From positions 1 through 64,000 of the IMG/VR virus record IMGVR_UViG_3300043424_000625: a stretch of 64,000 nt of DNA. One strand, written 5' to 3'. The stretch is from a virus. Under the pieces are notes generated by a model. It was not told the DNA's origin and did not search any database. It saw only the letters and a list, made by a program, of their open reading frames with translations. How positions within the stretch are numbered: the first letter of the stretch is position 1; the number at the start of each line of letters is the position of its first letter. Below are positions 1-9,289 of the stretch, piece by piece. Both the position numbers and the translations under genes were made by a program.

Positions 1-1
1 C

Positions 2-1093
2 ATCATCTATGAAGGGTCTTCATTTGCGGTAGACAGTACCTTTGGAGATGACGCGGAGTTCTTTGAGAACCACGTCCTGCGAGACGACAATGCCGCGTTC
101 CGGTCCTCGGGTGTGACCGCGGATGACCGCGTCATCATTCTGAGTGGGCCAAACCGCGGCGTCTATGTAATCCAAGATCTCGGAGTATTTGACTGGGCTC
201 TCTACGCGACCTCCAACACGGGAACCCCAGATCTCTTTGCAGATCAGGAAACGGCACTTACTCTCGCGACTCCTCTTCCGGACCCCGATGAGAGCGCCGA
301 GTACCGTATTGAACGGTGGTCACTGACGAAGAACCCGGTTTACTCCGGAAGCGCGAGTACCGCGACACTCGGAGTCTCTGTAATTGAGATTGCCGATATC
401 GATCTAAAGAATGTCGAGCGCGAAGACACTCTCTATGATACGGACACCGGGGCTGCCTATAAAATTGTAGCGATCTACGGAGATCAGGTTTTCTTGAGCC
501 GACCTGTCGAGCGTCTCATAGAAAATGTAGAAATTCGCAAACAGGTATACGAAGAATTCGACGGAGACACAGATCCACGTCTTGAGCGGCTCATGGGCTA
601 TGACGACATAGAGATCGATATCTATCGTCCCCTGACGGTGGTCGACGCTGCCGGTCCGGTCACTCTTTCAGGAAGCACCCTCACGGGGTCCTTTGCCGCC
701 TCAGCAGGAGACCTGCTTGTGGTCGCTCCTAGTGCTGGCAGCCTTTCGCACGGCGTCTACACCATTGCGGAGGTCGACGGAGGGACCATCACAATCGACG
801 GTATCTTCCCCGCAGACGAAGCCGCGATTGTTTCGACGTATACTCCCGCAGTAGGCTTTGACATTGACGGGACCGCGGTCGTTACTATCTCGGATGCAAG
901 CCACGATATTGAAGAGCTTGGGGTTCGTCCAGGAGACTTTTTTGAGTTTGATTACGGGACAGATCACTTTCTGTTCCCAATCATCGAAGTAAACTCTGCT
1001 ACCCAGTTCACGATCGCAGAAATGACTCCAGAACCCGCGTCTGTCATCGGTCGTATCTTCCGTAAAGAAACGCCTTCGCAGGGTAAGCGATGA
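2..1093 (+). CDS. Tail/baseplate-type structural protein, 5' end cut by window edge
   Basis: The frame is open from base 2, so the GTG at 113 is internal and the gene begins outside the window; 363 residues are visible. The protein is acidic and beta-rich, with no membrane segment or recognisable catalytic motif. It contains at least three copies of a loose module of about 50 residues in which G-D-x-V/L is followed by G-x-Y-x-I and a valine-rich strand (roughly residues 30-60, 185-245 and 270-310). A similar module occurs in the 2009-residue protein downstream. It overlaps the next gene by ATGA, so translation is probably coupled. Position at the head of the fibre cluster suggests a baseplate or fibre-attachment protein; this is inference from context, not from a recognised family. 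Confidence 0.7.
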   Translation: MIYEGSSFAVDSTFGDDAEFFENHVLRDDNAAFRSSGVTADDRVIILSGPNRGVYVIQDLGVFDWALYATSNTGTPDLFADQETALTLATPLPDPDESAEYRIERWSLTKNPVYSGSASTATLGVSVIEIADIDLKNVEREDTLYDTDTGAAYKIVAIYGDQVFLSRPVERLIENVEIRKQVYEEFDGDTDPRLERLMGYDDIEIDIYRPLTVVDAAGPVTLSGSTLTGSFAASAGDLLVVAPSAGSLSHGVYTIAEVDGGTITIDGIFPADEAAIVSTYTPAVGFDIDGTAVVTISDASHDIEELGVRPGDFFEFDYGTDHFLFPIIEVNSATQFTIAEMTPEPASVIGRIFRKETPSQGKR

Positions 1094-1278
1094 TCAGGAA
1101 CAAAGAACAGCCAAGAGTCGTTGACTCCCTTAAGATTGAGGGCGGCGCCAAGGGAGCGCGTAGAGGAGGTATTCAGTCTGCGGACGGCAAACCTCTCAAC
1201 CCCGAAGTGATTGCGTTCAACTTCGGTGTTACTGTGGACGAGGCCAAAGAGATCATCCGGAGACTCGAAGTATGCTGA
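1090..1278 (+). CDS. Small hypothetical protein of tail cluster (62 aa)
   Basis: The ORF starts with ATG in a four-base ATGA overlap with the upstream gene and ends 7 bases inside the next gene, so it is part of the coupled tail cluster. The N-terminal half is basic and glycine-rich. The C-terminal half (residues about 38-60) looks like a small helix-turn-helix: an N-P-E-V-I helix, a G-V-T-V turn and a D-E-A-K-E-I-I helix. Similar mini-helix pairs occur in phage proteins that are not DNA binders, so no function is assigned. Its reality rests on overlap and codon pattern more than on homology. Confidence 0.6.
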   Translation: MIRNKEQPRVVDSLKIEGGAKGARRGGIQSADGKPLNPEVIAFNFGVTVDEAKEIIRRLEVC

Positions 1279-1889
1279 ACATCGCGCGCCTACTGCCGTT
1301 CTTTGGCCGTAAAGTGGTCAAGGACCATGCCTCAGCTCCGGCCATCGAAGGGTTCGTCACGATCGACAGCTTCGAAAACGGCAAGTGCCGTCAGCATGTC
1401 GAAGGCTCGAACATCTGGACGCTCACGGGCCGTGAGTACTTGGCCGAACTAATCTCTCTTAAGAACTTTTCAGGCGACGAATTTTTTCGGAATGACCGCA
1501 TTGCGTTCATCGGCCTCGGCGTAGGATCCCAGCCCGAGGTCGCAAACATCTCGCAGCTTGTCAGCGGCGTCCCGTACGTTCCAGGAGAGTTCCTGGCGAG
1601 AGTCAGAGTCCCTGCTACCTTCCCCGTGTTGTCCTCCACGTCCTCCAGGACGGCGGTGCGGTTCATCCGGGAATATGGGCAGACAGAGATCAGCCTGCCG
1701 GACAACGTGATTCTCACGGAGGCCGGGCTGTTCACGGACGGAGATCCGGACAACAACTGGAGTCGCACTGCGACTCCGACTGGTATGGCCGTCGCGGATC
1801 GGGCACCAATGGCCTACAAGACATTTGAGCCCGTAACCAAGACCACTTCGTTTACTCTGCGCGTGATCTGGGAGGTCCGCTTCCTATGA
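1272..1889 (+). CDS. Tail appendage/fibre-associated structural protein (205 aa)
   Basis: The protein lacks a signal peptide or membrane segment. The C-terminal third holds a pattern common in phage tail-fibre-associated proteins: a T-E-A-G-L-F segment (about residues 153-158), then a variable loop, then M-A-Y-K-T-F-E-P-V and a terminal beta strand with F-T-L-R-V-I-W-E-V-R-F. The upstream gene overlaps it by 7 bases and the stop overlaps the ATG of the 2009-residue gene in ATGA form, so the three are co-translated. A role as a fibre connector or fibre-tip partner is inferred from that context. I do not recognise a named family with certainty. Confidence 0.6.
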   Translation: MLNIARLLPFFGRKVVKDHASAPAIEGFVTIDSFENGKCRQHVEGSNIWTLTGREYLAELISLKNFSGDEFFRNDRIAFIGLGVGSQPEVANISQLVSGVPYVPGEFLARVRVPATFPVLSSTSSRTAVRFIREYGQTEISLPDNVILTEAGLFTDGDPDNNWSRTATPTGMAVADRAPMAYKTFEPVTKTTSFTLRVIWEVRFL

Positions 1890-4800
1890 GTTTTGTACGC
1901 CGTCCCTTTCTTGCAAGCAAGACGGACAAAGCTGTCCTCGCGCAGCCCGTTATCTTTGGCGCCAAGCCCATCAATGCCACCGGAGGCTTCGACGACATCG
2001 ATGCCATCTTGGCAGCGAGTAGCCCGGGCAGCTTTGCGATCACTTTTGCGACAGAATCCTTGGCGAGCCTGGTCGTTTCGTTCTCCTCTGTCTCTGCGCT
2101 AACCCTGGCGCAGATCGTAGATGGGATCAACACCGCAGCCGCTGCGGTATCCATTCCGGCCCCGCTGACTGCCTATGCCTACGAAGGTGTGCTCAAGGTT
2201 GTTGCCAAGAACACCGGCTACGTTGCTGCGGAAGGGACCAATGCCTTTATCGAGGTTCTTCCGACTGCCGCGGGCTTCACAGACCTTGCTCCGCTGGTTG
2301 GCCTACACGTAAACCCGCATCCGTCTGCACGGGTGACTGCGGGGGACCTTGCATCTTCCAGTCCGCGAGCTCTGACGCAGGGCAACCGTCCGCGGTCTAG
2401 CTTCGTCGCGCGTGGAGAGGACCGGACGAGCGAGAGCGTCAATCGCGCTCTGCACAGCCTAGCCAAGAACCTCGACAGCCACCAGGTCCAGCTTGTCCGC
2501 GAAGTGGCCGTACCTGTCGTGCTGGAGATCCCAGAGGACAGCCCTCGTCTGAAGTATGACGCGCTCACGGGGGCGGTGACCTCAATCGACCTGGCCACCG
2601 GATACCTCGATGATCTCGATGCAGTGCTCGAGACCGCAATTTTCGTTGATCTTCCTGCCGACGCCTCGCTTCAGCAGATCTCTCAGTACTTTGCGGTCCT
2701 CGACTCCGAGTGGAACGAGTTGCTATCTCTTGACAAGGTAGTGGGCATCGGCACCGTTGCTTACCTGCCCTCTGGCGGGATTGTTGGAGGCGCGAGTACC
2801 TTCAACGAAGACGGGTCGGCCAACCTACCGCTCAGCACAGATGACTACCCGTTCTACCGTAATGCTTTGGGCGGAGAGTCTCTGAAGCAAAGCTCTGTGG
2901 GCGTCACAGAGATTATCGATGGCGCTACGATCATTTGCTCCGGCGCGACGTTTGTCACGAACGGAGTGCGTGAAGGGGACATCGTTGAGCTAACGGGTCC
3001 GGTCGTTGTAACCCCAATCTCGAACGCGGGGAGATACGTTGTAGACACTGTCGTTTCGGAGACAGAGATCGTCGTTCGGCACGAAACAGATGAGTCTCTG
3101 CATCTTCTCAACGCCCAGTCGGGAGAGACGCTCACTGTCCACTCGAATGGACTGTTCGAAACCTCGCTGTACCTGTGGTTCGAGCCGCACATCCCGCGTG
3201 TTCCCGCAGGCGGTATCCGCATCATCCTCGGCATGCAGAACGCATTTGGTCGCGTGCCTCGAGACTTCTTGCTGGTCCCGGCCATCAACTCGTCAGAAGA
3301 GGTCGATGGCTGGGTCCTACGAAACCTGCACCGCAATCTCAACTTCGGCGGTGTCTACCAGGGACAGGGCCAGGACAAGGGTGGCGGCTTCTTTGCAGAA
3401 GTTACTGATCGCCCAGTCACTCTTTTCGCAACGCCCGCCGCAACGACGGCCGCCTCCAATCGCACATCCGTGGACGCAGCGGAAGTTCTGGAGGGGAACC
3501 TCCTCCGTGCCTCTGGATACGATGCCTCCGGCACCTACGACGCATTCACCCTTGAGGACGTTGGTCGCGCGATCAACTTCGTCATCAGCGGCACGAACTA
3601 CGCCGATTGGCGCATCACGCGCTGGATTGATGGGCGGACTGTGCAGATTGTCCCTCCGCTGCATCAGATTGGCACCGTGCTGCCGCTTGGCGGCGGTGCG
3701 GACAACGTGTCGTCATGGGAGATCTTTGACGACCTGGTCACGGACTATCGCGCAGCAATTAGCAGCGTCACCGAGAGCGTAAGGGCAGGAGGTTTCCATC
3801 ATACGAAGGTCAATGGCAGCAGCGTCGGTAGCGACCTGGCCTTTGCTCATTTCGAGCATGTGACGAAATCCGCGCTCCTTGATGGGACCACGGTTTCGAA
3901 TCTTGACATCCTGACCGGGTCGTTTGCGTCAGGTGGCGTGATCACGTCAGTCGTGAACTCGGCATCAGTCTCCGTAAATCCAGACAATCTGCGAACTCTG
4001 TACCCAATCACGCACCACTCCACGTCAGCCCGGTCGGCCAACTCGCACGGCGCAAAGACCTACGTGCGTGTGCTCACGGGTCTGTACGCGGGTCTTTACG
4101 AAGCCTACGAAACCCGTCCGAACCAGCTTACGATTCGCAATCTCGACGGTACGTCTCCGACCTTCACCGGCTCACATCAGTTCATGCTTCTGAATCTGCG
4201 CATGGGCGTCGGAGTGCCCATGTTCGGAGGCGCGGCGGCAGGCCGCGCAGCCCTGAGCGTGTTCCAGGAGCAGGATCCGGCGGCTGCAAGCGCAAACGAC
4301 ACCGTCATCGGCATTCGCGTGGGGTGGGCAGGCACCGGCGCAGGCATCCTTGTCACGGCCAATGACTCGGAGTTTTCTGCCTTGGACGGCGGGGCCGACG
4401 ATGTCAGCCGTGGCTACGCCGTGGACGTAAACGCGTTCTCACCTGCGGACGGCATCCATGTCGCCGTCGCTTCTTCCGAGACAGTCGACTCTACCGCCGT
4501 TGGCCTCTTTGTAGAGGCATCGGGGTTCGGCAACAGCTCGGCCTTCAGACTTCCGGACACTGATGGGGCCGACTACACGACCGGGGTTCGTAGGTCGTTT
4601 GCTGCTGGAGTCATTCAGCGCGGCACAGACCCTGCGTTGGTGGTCGCAAAAGGTGAAGACACTGCGGGCGGGTCACACACGCCCTCGGCTGCGGCCGTCT
4701 TCATTCGCAAGTCGGATGGGACGGAGCCCGCAATCACGGGCTTGGGCTCAGCCATCGAAACCGTCGGTTCGATTTGGGTACACGGCAATCCTCCCGACAG

Positions 4801-7800
4801 TGACTTTGGGCACGCTCTGGGAGGGGTGTATTCAGAGGATGTCATTGCTGCGGGCCGAATGATCTACCCAATGTGGGGGTCAAACTCGGATCTGCACATC
4901 GGGTATCACTGGGACCCCTCGAGCTCTTCCTACTGGGCAGCTCCGACTACTTTGGGAAGGCCGGGGATTATCCGCCCTGCCAATGAGACGGACAGCGACC
5001 CGATAGGAGACTTCACTGCCTCCGACTACACTCGCTTCAATCTTGCCCATGCAGGAGTGCTCGCGGTCTCGTCTCTCGGAGTCGGAGCCCTGCCGGGGCC
5101 GGCGTCCTCGTGGGTTGGCTGCATCGTTGAGGTTATTTCCACTGGCGAAAGATATGCGATTTTGGCAGTGGAGAGCGACGGAACCGATATCTTCTTTGCA
5201 CTGGGCGGAGATGTTGCGATCACGCCTGCGGCCGGAGCTGACTTCCGGCTGCACGGCCTGCGATGGCACCGCTCCTACATAGACATTGCGGACTGGATGC
5301 AGGTCGGCACCTATCAGGCGCTCAAGACTCTTGACCAGCTTCCACTGCTGTCCTCTGACTCAAACTCTCTGGATGAACGCGCGGACAGCACGGTTGACCG
5401 CTCCGGAAACTCAAAGACGCTCTCATTCGTACAATGGGCGCTGACCACAGATGGTGCAGGGATTGGGGCTGCCGAAGACTACGACCCTATCTCAGCACCG
5501 CTTCTTTTTGAGTCGTCCGCATGGTCCGGAAGCGCCGAGTCGCCTCACCACACGACTCCGTGGGCGACGTACTCAAATGAGCCTCGCCCTCCATTTTATG
5601 CCGACGAGACTGTGGATACCACGGCCTCCGACTTTGCGTTGACCGACATCCGCAAGGTGGGTCTGGGCGGAGCCCTCAGCTACCAGCCCACACACGGCGG
5701 CACACTAATCGTGACTAGAGCAGCTACGGCAACAGTCCTTCGCCAGCGCGGGCGTCGATACATCTGGAAGGACCACCTTCGTCTCAAGATTCGTCTGCGT
5801 GCGGCATCGGGAGGCACTGCGGCTCCTGTGACTGTCGGACTCGCCATGGTGACCGCGTCAGGAACGACAGTCGCCTCGGACTCGGTATCCGTAGTGAGCT
5901 TTGTGTCTTCTGGCGCGGTGGAGATTCGATCCTACGAAGCCACGCTCGCGGTCAATGGGGTTGTGGATCGTGCCTCAAGCGCGCTTCAGGAGAGCAGGCT
6001 TGACGAGGAGTTATTTCTCCAGATTACGGTCCCGGCTGATCCGACTACCTCGACGTACATGGCGTTCCAGGAGATCTCCGTCCAGCACGACACGGACCCA
6101 CTGAAGGTTAGCGGTCCGGTACTTACTTCGGGCCACGTTGCCGCGCATGGGTTCCGGTTTGCCAATGCCGTAAAGGGCTACCAGACGCTTGGTCCTGCCG
6201 ATACCAAGTTGCTTGGTGGGCAGGATTACGGCGTGAACATGGGCTGGCAGCGTGACTACGACTTGAGCACTTCCACATCGTTCACCCCTCCAACTTCAAC
6301 GTACTCGATGGGTATGCAAGAGCTGCGGGGAGGTCCTGGTCTGCTACGTACTGTGAACTCTCAAACAATCTTAGGAGTTAAGACAACGCAACAGATTTTG
6401 TCTGATACCTCCGGACAACCGAGCCCGGCAAATGCATGGACATATGGAAATAATCTACGTACATTGATGTTAGAGCCGATGCCAGATGCTTCCTCGGAAA
6501 TCCTGAAGTTTTCCTGGGGTACGGCATACGAGGACGCAGACGCCGCCTGGGTTGTTTTGGACAGCGCCCATACCGCAGATCCGTTGGATACCGCGGTATC
6601 GGAGGCCTTTATGGAGTTTCTTGCTACCTGCGAAAAACTGGCTTCGGCAGCTATTAGGCAGTACGAAGACACTGAGCCCAGGGTCGTAAGTAGAAATGAA
6701 GAATTCTATGTTGCTCTAGTCAACGCGGCGTATGCCCTCCGAGGTGAATGTGCCTCTATACGGGAGACCCTGTCAGCTGGACAGGGGGATCTCATTGAAA
6801 GCCTGATCAACTCTATCCCCGAGGATCGATGGATCAGGCCATCAGTAGACATGTACAGGCTGTTCGATATCGGGGTCAACTCTGCCACAATCACGTTGTA
6901 TACGGCAGCGTTTGATCCTCTTTGGTACGCGCTCCACGGACACCTGACAGTGAACTCGTCCTGGAGCGTTAATGATGTAGATATTCCTAGGGACTCGTTC
7001 ATTCCCCCTGGGTTTGTCGGCTTTACGATGCCGGTCGATGCCCCTCACGGCTCCGTACTCTCAGAGGTTTCAATTTCTCTAAGCATGCGCCCGAGCTCAA
7101 GTACTTGTTGGGGAATCTACAAGAGAGCTCCTGAGATCTTCTGGAAGATTGGTAGTGGCGCTACCTTCGAGGAGGTGTCTGATGTCTCACAGTGGGAGCC
7201 TAATGCCGGAGTGCTCGTAGAGCTCTGGAGGTTCAATACCCTGGATACGGCGTTCGATCAGGATGATTTTGCGAGATGGAACGAACACGAGCCCGAGTTC
7301 GGGTTTGGGGAGATTATCTGGTCTGGCGAAGTGGATTTGCCCGCAGTTGGCGACAATGCAGACGCGACCAACGAGGTCGAAGAAGCGTGGGAATACTCCG
7401 CCCCCTTCATCGGGTCCTCTCCTCTTAGTGTGTTCGCGCGAAAGGAATACTTCGTTAAGAAGAGACTGCACCTACCTGACGAGGCGATCTCAGCCGCGGC
7501 GCTTCGTGTAGACCGCAGGCATTTTGCATACGCACTTGTCATCCGGTTCATTGGCGGCCCCAGGAGAACGCCAAACGCGCTCGGCACAGGAGAGGTGCTT
7601 CCTTTCAACTTGTCGGATGCCGTTGGCCTTACTTCAGTGTCTCCGGATTCGTCGTTTGACTTTCCGGTAATAGTGCAGCCGCAGTATCAGCCTACCACCA
7701 CAACGGTCAGCACCCTGGCGGAGGCAGTCGCGTTCTCGTTCGGGAAGTTTGGAAAGGCGATTGCAGTTGGGACATCTGACCCAGGTCCCTTCGTTGACGG

Positions 7801-7915
7801 AGACACAAACTGGGCGCATCGAGCAATCTCTACAATGTACCCGCCGAATGTAAAGTTTCGTGGGGCGCGTATCGGCTGGCTCACGGATCGAGCAGGCGAC
7901 AAGGGTTGGGGCTAA
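1886..7915 (+). CDS. Giant tail-fibre/receptor-interaction protein (2009 aa)
   Basis: This is the second-largest gene of the window and the last plus-strand gene before a convergent terminator. The protein is rich in Gly, Ser, Thr, Asp and Val, with many short beta-type stretches and no obvious enzymatic motif. Near residues 345-400 it has the G-D-I-V-E-L...G-R-Y-V-V module also present in the gene at the window start. The N-terminal part (about 140-200) is polar and Arg-rich and may be the attachment region. By eye, the DNA from about 6340 to 7200 is clearly less GC-rich than the rest of the gene. Length, composition and place fit a long tail fibre or adhesin. The receptor-binding part cannot be located from sequence alone. 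Confidence 0.65.
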   Translation: MSFVRRPFLASKTDKAVLAQPVIFGAKPINATGGFDDIDAILAASSPGSFAITFATESLASLVVSFSSVSALTLAQIVDGINTAAAAVSIPAPLTAYAYEGVLKVVAKNTGYVAAEGTNAFIEVLPTAAGFTDLAPLVGLHVNPHPSARVTAGDLASSSPRALTQGNRPRSSFVARGEDRTSESVNRALHSLAKNLDSHQVQLVREVAVPVVLEIPEDSPRLKYDALTGAVTSIDLATGYLDDLDAVLETAIFVDLPADASLQQISQYFAVLDSEWNELLSLDKVVGIGTVAYLPSGGIVGGASTFNEDGSANLPLSTDDYPFYRNALGGESLKQSSVGVTEIIDGATIICSGATFVTNGVREGDIVELTGPVVVTPISNAGRYVVDTVVSETEIVVRHETDESLHLLNAQSGETLTVHSNGLFETSLYLWFEPHIPRVPAGGIRIILGMQNAFGRVPRDFLLVPAINSSEEVDGWVLRNLHRNLNFGGVYQGQGQDKGGGFFAEVTDRPVTLFATPAATTAASNRTSVDAAEVLEGNLLRASGYDASGTYDAFTLEDVGRAINFVISGTNYADWRITRWIDGRTVQIVPPLHQIGTVLPLGGGADNVSSWEIFDDLVTDYRAAISSVTESVRAGGFHHTKVNGSSVGSDLAFAHFEHVTKSALLDGTTVSNLDILTGSFASGGVITSVVNSASVSVNPDNLRTLYPITHHSTSARSANSHGAKTYVRVLTGLYAGLYEAYETRPNQLTIRNLDGTSPTFTGSHQFMLLNLRMGVGVPMFGGAAAGRAALSVFQEQDPAAASANDTVIGIRVGWAGTGAGILVTANDSEFSALDGGADDVSRGYAVDVNAFSPADGIHVAVASSETVDSTAVGLFVEASGFGNSSAFRLPDTDGADYTTGVRRSFAAGVIQRGTDPALVVAKGEDTAGGSHTPSAAAVFIRKSDGTEPAITGLGSAIETVGSIWVHGNPPDSDFGHALGGVYSEDVIAAGRMIYPMWGSNSDLHIGYHWDPSSSSYWAAPTTLGRPGIIRPANETDSDPIGDFTASDYTRFNLAHAGVLAVSSLGVGALPGPASSWVGCIVEVISTGERYAILAVESDGTDIFFALGGDVAITPAAGADFRLHGLRWHRSYIDIADWMQVGTYQALKTLDQLPLLSSDSNSLDERADSTVDRSGNSKTLSFVQWALTTDGAGIGAAEDYDPISAPLLFESSAWSGSAESPHHTTPWATYSNEPRPPFYADETVDTTASDFALTDIRKVGLGGALSYQPTHGGTLIVTRAATATVLRQRGRRYIWKDHLRLKIRLRAASGGTAAPVTVGLAMVTASGTTVASDSVSVVSFVSSGAVEIRSYEATLAVNGVVDRASSALQESRLDEELFLQITVPADPTTSTYMAFQEISVQHDTDPLKVSGPVLTSGHVAAHGFRFANAVKGYQTLGPADTKLLGGQDYGVNMGWQRDYDLSTSTSFTPPTSTYSMGMQELRGGPGLLRTVNSQTILGVKTTQQILSDTSGQPSPANAWTYGNNLRTLMLEPMPDASSEILKFSWGTAYEDADAAWVVLDSAHTADPLDTAVSEAFMEFLATCEKLASAAIRQYEDTEPRVVSRNEEFYVALVNAAYALRGECASIRETLSAGQGDLIESLINSIPEDRWIRPSVDMYRLFDIGVNSATITLYTAAFDPLWYALHGHLTVNSSWSVNDVDIPRDSFIPPGFVGFTMPVDAPHGSVLSEVSISLSMRPSSSTCWGIYKRAPEIFWKIGSGATFEEVSDVSQWEPNAGVLVELWRFNTLDTAFDQDDFARWNEHEPEFGFGEIIWSGEVDLPAVGDNADATNEVEEAWEYSAPFIGSSPLSVFARKEYFVKKRLHLPDEAISAAALRVDRRHFAYALVIRFIGGPRRTPNALGTGEVLPFNLSDAVGLTSVSPDSSFDFPVIVQPQYQPTTTTVSTLAEAVAFSFGKFGKAIAVGTSDPGPFVDGDTNWAHRAISTMYPPNVKFRGARIGWLTDRAGDKGWG

Positions 7916-7947
7916 AAAAGAGGGGGACTCCGTGAGGAGTCCCCCTT
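7914..7947 (-). terminator. Convergent rho-independent terminator
   Basis: A perfect 10-bp stem (7922-7931 pairing with 7936-7945) with loop GTGA lies between the converging fibre gene and the minus-strand replication operon. On the minus strand the stem is followed by a run of six T, the classical intrinsic terminator form, so it most clearly ends the replication operon. On the plus strand only two T follow, so it may act weakly in that direction. Confidence 0.85.
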
Positions 7948-7950
7948 GAC

Positions 7951-8061
7951 CTATGCGGTCAGACTGATCAAGAGCCGTTTGACTTGCTCGTGGGTCAGCC
8001 CTTTTCGCCGCACTCCGTACCCTGCGGCGGTGATGATCTCGAAGATCTCGTCGAGACCCAT
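7951..8061 (-). CDS. Very small hypothetical protein (36 aa), end of replication operon
   Basis: On the minus strand an ATG at 8061 opens a 36-codon frame that stops just before the operon terminator. The peptide reads as two amphipathic helices with a G-Y-G-V turn and a terminal T-H-E-Q-V-K-R-L-L helix, the pattern of a small helix-turn-helix or protein-binding domain. The purine-rich ribosome site (GGAG) sits only three bases before the ATG, which is short, so the start is not secure. The frame fills the gap between the 302-residue gene and the terminator. Confidence 0.45.
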   Translation of the reverse strand: MGLDEIFEIITAAGYGVRRKGLTHEQVKRLLISLTA

Positions 8062-8090
8062 CGTCTCCAGCCGGTCAGACAGGATCTCAA

Positions 8091-8999
8091 TCAGATCCAG
8101 CTTACCTCGGTCAGAGACTTGATCTCGTTTCCCGGCTCGACGCTCGCGTTGTACTGGTAGGCGAGATGAGCGTCGATCGCCTCCACCTTCTCGGCCAGCT
8201 GGTTGAGCGTGGTGATGATGTTCTTGAGCGCGAGATCACGAGCATCGCCCGCCTTCCCGATGACCATCACCATCTCCTCAAGCTTGCTGAGGTCGGCCGA
8301 CAGGCCGCTGGTGGGTGCCGAGGCAGCAGGGGCCGCCGGCCGGACAGGGGCCGCCGGACGCTTCGCATCGGGACGGAGCGGCGCAACGGGAGCCGGAGCA
8401 GGACGCTGCGGAGCACGCGGCGCCGGAGCTTCGGTCTCTTCCTCAGCCTCAGCCTCGGGTTCCGGCTTGGAGCGAGCAGAAGCACGCGCAGCAGGGGCCG
8501 GTGCCGTCGGCTTCTTCGCGGCCGGGGCAGCGGGAGCGGGCGTCGGTGCGGGAGCGGCGGCGGCAGTCTCCTCACCACCCTCTTCACCACCGAGTTCTTC
8601 CGTGATGGCCGCGACCTCCTCATCGCTCATCTTCTCAAGATTGATGAAGCGCGGGTCGCCGCTCTCCTTGATCATCGTGCAGATCTCTTCGGCCGACAGC
8701 TTGAAGCTGGCGCCGCCCTTGGGAACAACCCCCAGGACTTTGCCCAGGGCACGGAGGTTACGCTTCGATGCGGCCGTAGATGAAACAGTACCAGCCATTG
8801 TGATGACTCCGTCTTTTAGGTTCTTCTTTGTCGGTATTGCGAGTGCGCCAAACTCGTCCATGATGCGAAGGCGGGCGCGTACGATGCCTTCGTGTGCAGG
8901 CTCGTGGAGAGAACAACCTCCCCCTTCGAGGAGGAGGTTGTGATCAACGTCTCCACACTTTGAGACCCGAGCGCAGGTAACGCACGGTTCCCAAGTCAT
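8091..8999 (-). CDS. Cys-motif N-terminal, Ala/Pro-linker protein (302 aa)
   Basis: The start at 8999 is chosen because it forms an ATGA overlap with the upstream gene and has AAGGA seven to eight bases before it. Residues 6-29 carry four cysteines (C-x2-C-x5-C then G-G-G-C), a likely metal site. An A-R-L-R-I-M-D-E-F-G segment follows. The middle (about 160-235) is an Ala/Pro/Glu-rich flexible linker, and the last 60 residues look helical, possibly a coiled coil. A second in-frame ATG at 8798 (MAGTVSS) has its own GGAG eight bases upstream and could give a 235-residue form without the Cys region. No family is recognised; the location suggests a DNA-metabolism role. Confidence 0.65.
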   Translation of the reverse strand: MTWEPCVTCARVSKCGDVDHNLLLEGGGCSLHEPAHEGIVRARLRIMDEFGALAIPTKKNLKDGVITMAGTVSSTAASKRNLRALGKVLGVVPKGGASFKLSAEEICTMIKESGDPRFINLEKMSDEEVAAITEELGGEEGGEETAAAAPAPTPAPAAPAAKKPTAPAPAARASARSKPEPEAEAEEETEAPAPRAPQRPAPAPVAPLRPDAKRPAAPVRPAAPAASAPTSGLSADLSKLEEMVMVIGKAGDARDLALKNIITTLNQLAEKVEAIDAHLAYQYNASVEPGNEIKSLTEVSWI

Positions 9000-9289
9000 A
9001 TTATTTCGTCCTTGAATCTCAGCCAGCAGCCAATGACAATAGCGTCTGGACAGCCGAATACTGTGCACTTCCCGTTGCAGCGCGGAAGCTGGGTCCGTAT
9101 TCGGGTCCAGTTCCGCCGGATGTGCTTCTCCATCGTAGAGCGTCTTCCCTCCAGCGGGCAGGGCTCCGGATCTTCCTCATCTTCGAGCGCAGCAATCAGT
9201 CTTGGGATCCCATTTCCTCTGCTGATATTCCCATGACCTTCTTCGCGCAAGAGCTCAATCAGCTCACTTTTGTTGAATTCGTCTGACAT
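8996..9289 (-). CDS. SAP-like, Cys-containing small protein (97 aa)
   Basis: The start at 9289 has GGAG six bases upstream. The first 40 residues resemble a SAP-type helix-extended-helix: F-N-K-S-E-L-I-E-L-L-R-E-E-G, then G-I-P-R-L-I-A-A-L-E. SAP folds commonly bind nucleic acid. The C-terminal part has four cysteines (C-P-L-E, C-N-G-K-C, F-G-C) and basic residues, a possible zinc site. It overlaps RusA upstream and the 302-residue gene downstream, so it is translated within the operon. The function is unknown; DNA binding is inference from the SAP-like pattern. Confidence 0.6.
   Translation of the reverse strand: MSDEFNKSELIELLREEGHGNISRGNGIPRLIAALEDEEDPEPCPLEGRRSTMEKHIRRNWTRIRTQLPRCNGKCTVFGCPDAIVIGCWLRFKDEII

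Noticed and set aside
8203-8943. Open plus-strand frame rich in Ala, Ser and Gly opposite the 302-residue gene
   Set aside because: It mirrors the Ala/Pro linker of the minus-strand gene and lies against the operon direction.
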